Part shown: one piece after another, positions 37,113 to 45,560 of the stretch
How the letters are laid out: each line of letters begins with the position of its first letter
Position numbering within the stretch: position 1 is the first letter of the stretch
Source of the DNA: Butyrivibrio fibrisolvens
GTDB lineage: Bacteria > Bacillota > Clostridia > Lachnospirales > Lachnospiraceae
Assembly: GCF_023206215.1 (NCBI RefSeq)
Contig: NZ_CP065800.1
Location: 2,852,001-2,916,000, forward strand
Reading direction: 5' to 3'
Length of the DNA stretch: 64,000 nucleotides
Notes under the pieces: generated by a model
What the model saw: only the letters and a program-made list of their open reading frames with translations
Databases searched by the model: none
What the model was told of the DNA's origin: nothing
Program-made: the position numbers and the translations under genes

Positions 37113-38156
37113 TTAATCAGAAATTACACTTTTTTTTTTAGAGGTCTCTTTAGAATCACTGCTTCCAAGAAACTGTGAAAGAACGATTGCTCCAAACATC
37201 AAAACACAGCCTGCTGCTTCGCGAAATGACAAGCTCTGGCCTAGCACTATCCAGCCGGACAGTGTTCCAAATACGCTCTCAAGACACATTGCAATTGAAG
37301 CAATTGCAGGATTAAGGTTCTTTTGACCAAGTGATTGAAGTGTATATGCTATGCCGCTACTAAAGATTCCTGCATAGAGGATCGCGGGAAGCGCGCTTAT
37401 GATAGAGCTAAGTTCAGGACGTTCCAAAACCAGCATCACTACTGTTGATAAGGCTGCTTCTACAATAAACTGGGATAATGTAAGCTTAACAGGATCAATT
37501 CTCTTAGAATACCTTGAAACTGCCAGGATCTGAACTGAAAATCCAAGCGCAGACAGTACCATCAAGGCATCTCCCATCTCCAGATAGAAGCTCCCCTTCA
37601 TACATAGAAGATATAGACCTACAACAGAAAGCGAAATGCAGATCCATAGATTGTTATTAAACTTTCGGCCAAAGAAAACTGAGATAATAGGCACAAATAC
37701 TACATATAGAGCTGTAAGAAATCCTGCCTTAGCAACAGATGTATAAGCAATGCCGTATTGCTGAGCAAAGCTTGCAAGGAATATGAAAAGTCCTGCAAGA
37801 AGGCCACCCTTAATAAAGGCTTCTATTTCCTTTTTTCTCTTATCTTTAAATAAAGATGAGGCTCCATCTATAAACGATGCTTTTATATCACCATCTGCGG
37901 ATTCTATTGAATTATCCCTCCTCAAAGAACCCTTCTTATAGACCTTATACTCCTCCCTATCTCTGTATATCACAAAGGGTAGGAGGAATGCGATACCGAT
38001 ATAAGTTCTAAGCGCAAGATATGTCCCGGCACCCACGTATTCTGCTCCAAGACTTTGCGCTACAAAGGTCGTCCCCCAGAAAAATGATGCGACAAGAAGC
38101 ATCAGTGTATGGGTAAACGTGTAAATTCTATCATTTTGTTTCATTCTATGATCCAT
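37113..38156 (-). CDS. DMT/EamA family transporter
   Basis: 347 residues, ten membrane helices in two EamA repeats, with a charged cytoplasmic insert around residues 65-110. FFWGTTFVAQSLGAEYVGAG and, in the second half, TYALQSLGQKNLNPAIASIA-like sequence are typical. Metabolite exporter of unknown substrate. Its start region overlaps the end of a Fic remnant, and no clear ribosome site is seen. Confidence 0.88.
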   Translation of the reverse strand: MDHRMKQNDRIYTFTHTLMLLVASFFWGTTFVAQSLGAEYVGAGTYLALRTYIGIAFLLPFVIYRDREEYKVYKKGSLRRDNSIESADGDIKASFIDGASSLFKDKRKKEIEAFIKGGLLAGLFIFLASFAQQYGIAYTSVAKAGFLTALYVVFVPIISVFFGRKFNNNLWICISLSVVGLYLLCMKGSFYLEMGDALMVLSALGFSVQILAVSRYSKRIDPVKLTLSQFIVEAALSTVVMLVLERPELSSIISALPAILYAGIFSSGIAYTLQSLGQKNLNPAIASIAMCLESVFGTLSGWIVLGQSLSFREAAGCVLMFGAIVLSQFLGSSDSKETSKKKSVISD

Positions 38157-38460
38157 TTTTAAAAATGTACTTTCCTTTCCCCTTACCTTTCATTGGATAA
38201 ATCAGCTCCAGTTCCAACATTCTTTTTATTAAAGCAGATGCCGGAGACGCTGTTGTTCCAAGAATATTTTGCACATACGATTTTCCAAAAAATCTATCGT
38301 ATCCGAATTCCAAAAACAGGTCTCGAATATGCTGTTATGTCTTTGAATTAAGCCCATCTTGTATTTCAATGTCCTGTTTTGTTTCTTGAATGTCCTGTTT
38401 TACATCTTCAATATCCTGTTTTTGCTCACGAATATCCTGTTTTAAATCCTTCCATCGGAG
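38147..38460 (-). pseudogene. Fic family protein remnant (C-terminal part)
   Basis: Frame encodes repeated KQDI units (a coiled-coil linker), then LFLEFGYDRFFGKSYVQNIL and ASPASALIKRMLELELI, the winged-helix end of Fic proteins, finishing KGKGKYIFKNGS. An in-frame TAA lies at 38335-38337, and the catalytic Fic domain is missing. Reads into the DMT gene start. Confidence 0.7.
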
Positions 38461-38505
38461 ATATAATATACCTGTCCATAGTTGAACGCATAGAAACACC
38501 AACCA
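38461..38505 (-). pseudogene. AbiEii toxin scrap
   Basis: About 15 codons encode VGVSMRSTMD, the nucleotidyltransferase motif region of AbiEii-type (type IV) toxins, directly joined to the antitoxin fragment upstream and to the Fic fragment downstream. The rest is gone. Confidence 0.5.
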
Positions 38506-38781
38506 TTAAAGCATTACCTCCATATACTCTCTGATTTTTTTATCAATACGAAAAGATTTTGCATATTCCATAAGTTTATTAAGCTCCTTATCCTTTCGAG
38601 CAATGTATGACTTTAACACCGTCTTATAATCCTGTATTTCAAACCAACTTCTGGATCTTACAAGATCGTAGATAGTTCGTTCAAGATTATATATAGGGAT
38701 CTTATGACCATAGGAATTATCAATTGTTAGAAGTGTTCCAGAATTATCTACTATGTTCTCTATATTATTCATATGCGTCAC
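38506..38781 (-). pseudogene. AbiEi antitoxin C-terminal fragment
   Basis: 91 codons encode GHKIPIYNLERTIYDLVRSR and KSYIARKDKELNKLMEYAK, matching the C-terminal part of AbiEi antitoxins. The N-terminal winged-helix DNA-binding part is missing and no ribosome site precedes it. Remnant of a type IV toxin-antitoxin pair. Confidence 0.65.
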
Positions 38782-38836
38782 TAACTTTCATGCTAATATT
38801 ATATTTTATATTAGTATGAATGCAAGGCTGGTATTC

Positions 38837-38868
38837 AAAAAAGAACCTTGGCGCCATCACCAAGGTTC
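38837..38868 (-). terminator. Rho-independent terminator (distal)
   Basis: Minus strand GAACCTTGG-TGATGGCG-CCAAGGTTC then TTTTTT. Confidence 0.9.
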
Positions 38869-38934
38869 ATGATTTTATTTACATATTATGTTTAATTCAC
38901 TTTGAACTCTTCTCAAACCAGAAGGTGCGCCGCT

Positions 38935-38972
38935 AAAAAACAAGGAGCATTTATCGATAAATGCGTCCCCTT
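38935..38972 (-). terminator. Rho-independent terminator (proximal) after the zinc-ribbon gene
   Basis: Minus strand GCATTTATCGATAAATGC with flanking GGGGA/TCC pairs, then TTGTTTTTT. Two terminators in series follow the gene at 39009. Confidence 0.75.
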
Positions 38973-39008
38973 TAATCTTTACTACTTCGATAGCTTTTTA
39001 ATCTTCGA

Positions 39009-39629
39009 TTAATGATATGAAATTATGATTTTATCATCAGGATTAAAAAAATCTCCAGTTTCGAATGATGTAACACCTCCGATTGAAACACTTTCAACGT
39101 CATCGTTATTCTGCAAAAACCACGTTTCATCTTCTAGATCAATAGTAACAATATTCTTAAAGCCGGCGCTTCTCAACTGTTCAGAAACAACTTTATAGTT
39201 TTTTCCTTCCATATCCTTAGAAGATTGGCCAATCTTAATATAACCATCTGCAAGTTTGGATTTTTCCTCAGACTCTTCCCAGATTCCAACTAGAGCAATC
39301 ATCAAGAAGCCCAAAAGCATCATTCCTATGCATATAATCATTGTTCTTTTTTCTTTTTTGTATTCCAATTTCTGAATTTCTATCGTTGTAGCAAAAGCAT
39401 CTGCTCTTTCTTTTTCTTTCCTTCTTTCTTTTTCAATCGCAGCGTCATCGGTATAGCGTTTATGAATATATATATTTTTATTAATATTACTATTTATTGT
39501 TATCTCATTACTTTCAACTTCAAACTGCGTACCACAATATGGGCAAAAGATATTTTTTTTGCCATTAATATCCATATCAATTCCCGCTCCACAAGATGGA
39601 CAACATAATTTACTAGCATTAATGCTCAT
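39009..39629 (-). CDS. Zinc-ribbon membrane protein with PASTA-like tail
   Basis: 206 residues from ATG 39629 (AGGAGGG just upstream). Zinc ribbon in the first 35 residues (CCPSCGAG and CPYCGTQF), a basic coiled stretch, one membrane helix near 98-117, then an outside domain IKIGQSSKDMEGKNYKVV-like with 'LRSAGFKNI', which resembles a single PASTA-type fold (as in bacterial DUF-type SHOCT/zinc-ribbon proteins). Role unknown. Ended by two terminators. Confidence 0.72.
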   Translation of the reverse strand: MSINASKLCCPSCGAGIDMDINGKKNIFCPYCGTQFEVESNEITINSNINKNIYIHKRYTDDAAIEKERRKEKERADAFATTIEIQKLEYKKEKRTMIICIGMMLLGFLMIALVGIWEESEEKSKLADGYIKIGQSSKDMEGKNYKVVSEQLRSAGFKNIVTIDLEDETWFLQNNDDVESVSIGGVTSFETGDFFNPDDKIIISYH

Positions 39630-40101
39630 ATATCCCTCCTGCATTATCATATATATGTTCATTATATCACGATATATCATTTGTGTCAGAACTAATCAAA
39701 ATCCTCCTGTGTAGCCAATGCAGAGTTATTATTGGTGTCATTGATGCCTTCAACATACATATCATTTACTGTTCAAATAGTAAGATGATCGAAATCTTTA
39801 ATAGAAATCCCGACTTGTACACATCTAAGAAGGAATAGATTTATCATTAATTATCTGTTAGTTGCTAGAATTGTTTTAGATTTTTCATACTGCTGAATAT
39901 TCTTCATTTCCTGACGCAGGTAGTCTTTAGATTCGCCTGGCAATTCACTCAAGAAAATCGGCTCACATCACAATCTCGAAATACATAATTTCAGTTTTAT
40001 AACATAACGATTCATCGAATATTGTAAGGTTTATATTGTCACTTGGCTAAAACTCTAATCTCCTACTCTGTAACATCTTTTGCCAAATCAAAAAGCCAAC
40101 A
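39630..40101. other. Mostly non-coding gap with one small relic
   Basis: 472 bp. On the minus strand 39851-39970 encodes LSELPGESKDYLRQEMKNIQ ending KTILATNR and a stop, with no plausible start; it looks like the tail of a lost gene that I cannot name. Nothing else is supported. Confidence 0.4.
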
Positions 40102-40893
40102 TCATTTACTAAACACAGTAGAAAAAGCGCCAAAACCGGAAACAGACTCTCCTGCTGCATAAAGGTGAGATGTGTCACCAAGTGCCTGAATTCTGAAAAA
40201 GGCCTGATTGTGATATCTCTTCTCTGCATTAACAATTGTAACTGATGAAGGCGCTTCAAAAGTCCCATGCCACAAAGTTACAGGTGATATAGACAGAAGA
40301 TGGGCAAGCATCACACATTCAACTCCAAGATGACAGAAGAAAACTATAGTCTTATTGTCATCTTCATCCCTTACCTGATACTCCATGATGCCCCTTGTCT
40401 GAATATCACCTATCTCTGCAGGAAGATCCGGTCCATCAGGATTCTTATAATCATAGTACTTGCCGTTTCTGGTATATCCGTATGACTTAAGGATATCATC
40501 AAGCCCGTTACAAACTTCAAACCACTTAGACTTAATCTCCGGATTGGTCTTGTACAGATCACAGTCATACCACGTATCAGGATCCAGCATTAAAGGCTGA
40601 GTTGTGAAAAACTCCGGGAAATAATCCCACGGAACTCTCAAATCCTTGGTATAGGGATCTTCTACCCTATAATGAAACTCCTGAAGCCAGTCACAGATCG
40701 TAGCCTCCCTGTTAAGAGCTTTAAGCGTAGGTTCCGCCGTATCTTTCGCTCTACCCAGAGGTGAACAAAAGAACCTGTCTACATCCCAGTTCGCTGTCCT
40801 TTTTGCAAGAAGCTGCGCTTCCACTTTACCCTTTTCAGTAAGCCCATCTATAGAATAATCAGGCTGTGCATGCCTTATAAAAATCAGTCTCAA
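40102..40893 (-). CDS. Histidine phosphatase family protein
   Basis: 263 residues. Catalytic RHAQ with H8 (MRLIFIRHAQPDYS), LTEKGKVEAQLLAKR, CSPLGRAKDTAEPT near 43, and second histidine in VFFCHLGVE near 193. Phosphomonoesterase of the phosphoglycerate mutase-like branch; substrate unknown. A strong terminator separates it from the ABC permease, so it is not part of the nitrogenase-like operon. Confidence 0.9.
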   Translation of the reverse strand: MRLIFIRHAQPDYSIDGLTEKGKVEAQLLAKRTANWDVDRFFCSPLGRAKDTAEPTLKALNREATICDWLQEFHYRVEDPYTKDLRVPWDYFPEFFTTQPLMLDPDTWYDCDLYKTNPEIKSKWFEVCNGLDDILKSYGYTRNGKYYDYKNPDGPDLPAEIGDIQTRGIMEYQVRDEDDNKTIVFFCHLGVECVMLAHLLSISPVTLWHGTFEAPSSVTIVNAEKRYHNQAFFRIQALGDTSHLYAAGESVSGFGAFSTVFSK

Positions 40894-40959
40894 ACCAATC
40901 CCTCCTAAATGTTTTTTATGCTTACATCATTATATTATCAAGCCGTACTTTCATCAATT

Positions 40960-40991
40960 AAAAAAGCCAGATTGGCGCATGCCAATCTGGC
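40960..40991 (-). terminator. Strong Rho-independent terminator closing the nitrogenase-like operon
   Basis: Minus strand GCCAGATTGGC-ATGC-GCCAATCTGGC followed by TTTTTT, 16 bp past the permease stop. Confidence 0.95.
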
Positions 40992-41007
40992 GGAGGATCA
41001 CGTTCCA

Positions 41008-41930
41008 TTACACGGGCTTCCACTTAATGAGTCTGTTTTCAAGTTTTTGAAGGAAAGAATTCGCTACCGCGATCACAAAGCCTATAAGGATGATACCTGC
41101 AAACACCCTTGTAAAGTCGATATAATCGGAGAACTTCTTAACATAGAACCCAAGACCTGACTTAGCTCCTATCATCTCAGCCATCACCAGGATCATGAAA
41201 GTAACCGAGAACTGAACCCTGATACTCTTGATAATCCCCGGAAGTGAATACGGCAGGATTATCTTAAACAGCATTGTAGGCGTGTCTACGTTGAGAGTCC
41301 TGGCAGAATCCAGAATCCTTTTTTCCATACCCTCTATACGTATTATCATATTCATAAATATAGGCCAGAATAGTCCAAAGGCAATAACCGAGATAGACGC
41401 CATGTTGAAATTGGGAAGGATCGCAATAAGATACGGCGTGTACACCATAGGCGGTATAGGACTCACCACCTTGGCTATTGGGAAAAATAGCTCCCGCAGC
41501 CTGTCATTATAGCCGATTATAAGCCCTAGGAAATTGCCCAGAACAAGTGCGATCCCATAGCCAATCACAAGAATTTCAAGTGAGCTTAATATATTCAGAA
41601 GCATCATCTGATAGTCTTTTGCAAATATAAAGGCAACATCCTCCATTGCCGGGAAAAGGGTCTTGTTGAGACTGTCAAAGACTCTGGTACTAAGCTCGAT
41701 AGCAAGAAATACAATGTAGATAACTGTGATTATGTCATTAAAGCTTTTTTGACTATATTTTTGGTATATATATTCCTAACAATATATAAAAGCCAGATTC
41801 CTACCAGTACCGCGATATATACGGTATTGGATTCCACCTCTCTTTTGCCTTCCACCAGAATCGTGATAAGTAAGTTGGCCAGAAAAAGTACTGTCGGTAC
41901 AGATAATAATATTTTCACAATTCTATTCAC
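41008..41930 (-). CDS. ABC transporter permease (NitT/TauT type), frame broken at a poly-A run
   Basis: Written as two frames: 41730-41930 (GTG start overlapping the ATPase stop as GTGA) and 41008-41646. One extra A in the six-A run at 41745-41750 joins them through KSFNDIITVIYIVFLAIELS into a 307-residue protein. It has about 7 membrane helices, longer at the N-terminus than usual SsuC/TauC, with the EAA loop region LPYSLPGIIKSIRVQFSVTF. Works with the ATPase and binding protein upstream. Either an assembly slip, phase variation or a broken gene. Confidence 0.8.
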
Positions 41931-42763
41931 ACAGCCACCTCTATTTCATGTTCTTCTATGTAAGAGGCTTTAGAACGACCCTTGCCTTCATCTGCATCGT
42001 TGTAGAAAAGACCTACAAGCTCATCATGTAACTTTTTGTAGTCTTTATTTACAAATAATAAAGATCTGTCTCTCAAATTCCTTATAGAAGCAGGGATTTT
42101 GATATCCTTGTATGCACCGCCGGGGCTCATGAATATGATCCTGTCTGCAAGGAAGATTGCTTCGTCTATATCGTGAGTTACGAACACAGCAGTCTTTTTG
42201 GCATCTCCATCCTTGCAAAGCTCAAGCGTAAGATCCTGAAGCTCATATCTAACCTTAGGGTCAATAGCTCCAAAAGGCTCATCCATAAGAAGGATATCCG
42301 TATCCATTGCAAGAGTCCTTGCAAGAGCTACCCTTTGCTGCATACCGCCTGATAATTCAAAAGGATACTTGTCACCGCTATCAGAAAGCTCTACTCTGTC
42401 AAGGAAGTACTGTGCTCTTTTGAGAATCCTTGCCTTATTTTTTTCCTTACCGGCTTGTTTTATGCCAAAGATTATATTTTTTCTGGCAGTAAGCCATGGG
42501 AAAAGAGAATAATGCTGGAACACAACTCCTCTGTCTGTCCCGGGGCCTTTGATCTTCTGCCCGTCTATAGTCACGGTCCCATTTGTGGGTTTGTTAAGCC
42601 CTGATAGAAGTGACAAAAGAGTACTTTTGCCACATCCGGAAGGGCCTATGACGCAGACGAATTCCCCTTTATTAATCTCAAGGTCTATATTTTCAAGTAC
42701 GTTTTTGACAGTATTTCCATTACTGTAATTAAGAGATACATTCTGAAATCTTATCTTACCCAT
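41927..42763 (-). CDS. ABC transporter ATP-binding protein (SsuB/TauB/NrtD type)
   Basis: 278 residues. Walker A GPSGCGKST at 40-48, Q-loop VVFQHYSLFPWLTARKNI, signature LSGGMQQR near 140, Walker B LLMDEPFGAID near 162, H-loop VTHDIDEAIFL. The 'YSLFPW' Q-loop is typical of the nitrate/sulfonate/taurine family. GGAG 8 nt before the ATG. Operon: nitrogenase-like K, D, binding protein, ATPase, permease. Confidence 0.95.
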   Translation of the reverse strand: MGKIRFQNVSLNYSNGNTVKNVLENIDLEINKGEFVCVIGPSGCGKSTLLSLLSGLNKPTNGTVTIDGQKIKGPGTDRGVVFQHYSLFPWLTARKNIIFGIKQAGKEKNKARILKRAQYFLDRVELSDSGDKYPFELSGGMQQRVALARTLAMDTDILLMDEPFGAIDPKVRYELQDLTLELCKDGDAKKTAVFVTHDIDEAIFLADRIIFMSPGGAYKDIKIPASIRNLRDRSLLFVNKDYKKLHDELVGLFYNDADEGKGRSKASYIEEHEIEVAV

Positions 42764-42815
42764 AGTGCAGTCTCCTTTCTTTTATATGATATTTCCTTTT
42801 ATATAATCTTTTTTC

Positions 42816-43885
42816 TCAGGAATCGAACTCATTATAGATCTCAAGAAGAGTCTTGTAGTTCTCATTGTCAGGGTACTTGGTCAGTATCTGATCAAGAGCC
42901 TTCTTGTAAAGGTCAACATTGATAGCTTCTTCGATTCCGTCTGTGCTTGAAAGAGCCTGAGCTTCCAGTAGATACTGCGAAAAGTTAAGAACTTTCTGTC
43001 TTGCGGGATCAGGAACATATGCTGATGCAAAGTCGCCGTACAGGACGTCTCTAACATAATCCTCGTCCTGTGATGTAAGGTCTGTGAAGATTTTTATTGT
43101 TTCGTCAGGATTGGCCAGTATGAAATCATATGCTCTTATAACAGCTCTAAGATATGCTACAAGCTGGTCGCCTTTGGTATCTACGGCATTTTGTGTTGAA
43201 CTTATGCGGCAGCACGGGTATGCATGCTCTATATCATCAACGTCTGTTATGAGTTCAAGGCCATAGTCAAGAGCTGTTCTGGCTCCGTCTGCAGTTATAT
43301 ATCCAACATCAGCTTCACCCTTGGATACAGACTGTATGATAGAGAGGTTATCTCCAAGATCAACAGATGATACATCCACATTGGAATCTATTCCAATCTC
43401 TGACAGATAGTGCCTTACAACGAAGTCACCTGTATAGCTTCTTCCGGTTGCCCAGGTTGCTCCTTTCCAGTTATTTAGATCCTTGAATTTGTCTGCATTT
43501 TCAGGCGTAGTGATTATGATACCTCCGGCCTGAGCAGATCCTCCTATGATCACAACTCCTCCTTCACCGTCTTCTATGGCCTGAATCGTGTTGGTGATGC
43601 CAAGGGGATTAACATCGATCTTGCCTTCCTGAAGGGCTACAAGTGAATCTGCCGAGCTTTGAAGATTCACAAGGTTGACATTGACTCCTTCCTCTTCAAA
43701 GAATCCCTTAACATATGCTATCGTGCTTAGGCTACTCTTAAATGATGTGGGAAAATAAGCTACGTTTAAAACTTCGCCTTCAGCTGAGGCTTTTTCTTCA
43801 CCTCCTTTTCCGCATCCACTTAGAAGAAGCGATGCTGCAAGTATGGTAACAAGTATACTTTTTAAATATCTAAAACCTTTTTCAT
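42816..43885 (-). CDS. ABC transporter substrate-binding lipoprotein (NMT1/TauA-like), frame broken after start
   Basis: The 284-residue frame 42816-43670 lacks its N-terminus. Upstream in another register lies a lipoprotein signal (LAASLLLSGCGKGG) and VLNVAYFPTSFKSSLSTIAY. ATG 43885 with GGAG is followed by five A (43878-43882); a sixth A would join everything into a 356-residue lipoprotein. Fold is the two-lobed NMT1/TauA type (PLGITNTIQAIEDGEGGVVI, WATGRSYTGD). Such proteins bind sulfonates, nitrate, pyrimidine precursors or similar; ligand here unknown but likely tied to the nitrogenase-like enzyme. Confidence 0.82.
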
Positions 43886-43943
43886 AATATCTCCTCTTTT
43901 GACTGTTTTTTATTATTTCTTTTACCAGACCTTTATAAGACCC

Positions 43944-45560
43944 TTAAGCAGGATTCTCCTCCTTGGCATATACTTCCGAATATGACTTACCTGTATTATT
44001 CTGCTTGAAGTCCGTTATATAGTGATAAGGATCCTTGAGATACCATTCCTTTCTAAAGGGAAGTTCTACATTATCTTTGAGATTTCTTGAGAACTTGCCG
44101 TTTGCAAGGGTTCTTTCAACTCTTCTTGCAACTTCAAATACGCCGTTATACCCAAAGTATGAAAAGTTTTCAGAAAATAAAGTCAAGGTTGGTATTCCGC
44201 TTTTTTCTACCCAGACGCCGGCTCCTGTATGGGTTATACACAGATCTGGTTTTAACCTTTTAAGAAGGTTCACAAGCTCTGATGCCTGTGTTGATACGCT
44301 GTTAGTAACATTGCCTATACGTTCTCTTACTTCCTTGAAAAGCTCATTCCCGAATTCGTCATAGTTAAAATGCCTGAAGCCAAGAACCTGAATTCCTATA
44401 TCATTTAGAAGAAGGGCTGTTGAACCTATCCTTAAGTATCCTCCGCTTACAACGGCTGTTTTACCTTGAAGTCTATTCTTTATTGGCTCTACTGCCTTTA
44501 ATACCTTCCTGCTTTCTTCTTCAATTAATTCTTCTGCCTCTTTTTCAAGGCCGAAAAATGCAGCTATATCTCTTATAAAGCTATTGGTTGAACTTATGCC
44601 GATGGGTATAGAAGGTGTTACGTAGGGCATACCGTATTTTTCCTTAAGGAATTCCACGAAATATATATCATGCACATGGCACAGGCACACGTTAAGGGCT
44701 GCATTCGTTACATCTTTAAGTTCTTCCGGAGAGTTATATTCGATAACAGTCCTCACATAGAGCCCTAGCTTATTCAAAAGACGTATCATCTCTTTTTCAT
44801 CAAATGCTGAAATTGAGGATGCAACGTAGATGTTTACAGTCTTTTTCTTGCGCTCTTCAAGTTCTTTTTTCTGAGCAAGGTAATCAGGGCTGTTATGATC
44901 AAGTCCAAACTCGCCATCGTCATGAGTGAACTTGAAATTCCTAAGGACTCCGTGATATACCACGTCATATGCTGAAGTGAATACCTTGGCCATGAATCCG
45001 GGGCAATGGAGAGGAACGAGAATAGCCTTGGTCTCATCTCTGACAGAATCTATGATTCCTTCTATGTCATCGCCTATTACTCCGGGAGCACATGAATTCA
45101 GAATGAATATACAGGTGGGATTGTAAAGAGTGTCAGCCTTTTTGATTGCTGCCTTAAGAGGTTTCTCGCCGCCAAGTACTACATCATCCTCAGACATGTT
45201 ACTACTAAGCCAGATAGCTTCCTCAGGATCAAGGCCTCTTTGCTTAAGTGCAAGCTTAAGCTTACTCTCCTGACTGTGATTTTGAGATCCGCACCCTATA
45301 GGTCCATGCATAATGATAACTGAGCCCTTGATGGACATAGACAGAAGCGTTGATACTGTGTTCTGGCAATAGATAGCCTGTGTAAAATCTCTGTTGCATT
45401 TCTTAAGGCACCCGCTGCAGGCTCCTGATAGCATATCATCAAGATTGCCGCCATAGGCATTTGTTGTATTTCTTGTATATTCTCTGCTTTTGGGCTCTCT
45501 GTTATCGAAATCATGCAGGAATTTATTTACATGGATTATATTTGTTTTTGTATCAGACAA
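43944..45560 (-). CDS. Nitrogenase-like component 1, D-type (alpha) subunit
   Basis: 538 residues. The three P-cluster cysteines of NifD have clear equivalents: C65, C90 (HGPIGC) and C157 (NSCAPGVIGDDIEGI). WLSSNMSEDDVVLGGEKPL matches the TDMxExDIVFGG region. The cofactor-ligand cysteine appears as C294 in ALNVCLC before EKYGMPYV, but the histidine ligand (HSWDYSGPYHG in NifD) is replaced: FSENFSYFGYNGVF. So it probably does not hold a standard FeMo cofactor and is not a true N2-fixer. TTG start at 45560 with GGGAGG, overlapping the K-type gene by 8 bases. No NifH gene is in the window. Confidence 0.85.
   Translation of the reverse strand: MSDTKTNIIHVNKFLHDFDNREPKSREYTRNTTNAYGGNLDDMLSGACSGCLKKCNRDFTQAIYCQNTVSTLLSMSIKGSVIIMHGPIGCGSQNHSQESKLKLALKQRGLDPEEAIWLSSNMSEDDVVLGGEKPLKAAIKKADTLYNPTCIFILNSCAPGVIGDDIEGIIDSVRDETKAILVPLHCPGFMAKVFTSAYDVVYHGVLRNFKFTHDDGEFGLDHNSPDYLAQKKELEERKKKTVNIYVASSISAFDEKEMIRLLNKLGLYVRTVIEYNSPEELKDVTNAALNVCLCHVHDIYFVEFLKEKYGMPYVTPSIPIGISSTNSFIRDIAAFFGLEKEAEELIEEESRKVLKAVEPIKNRLQGKTAVVSGGYLRIGSTALLLNDIGIQVLGFRHFNYDEFGNELFKEVRERIGNVTNSVSTQASELVNLLKRLKPDLCITHTGAGVWVEKSGIPTLTLFSENFSYFGYNGVFEVARRVERTLANGKFSRNLKDNVELPFRKEWYLKDPYHYITDFKQNNTGKSYSEVYAKEENPA

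Noticed and set aside
40102..40893. Histidine phosphatase as a sixth member of the nitrogenase-like operon
   Set aside because: A strong terminator (40960-40991) lies between it and the permease.
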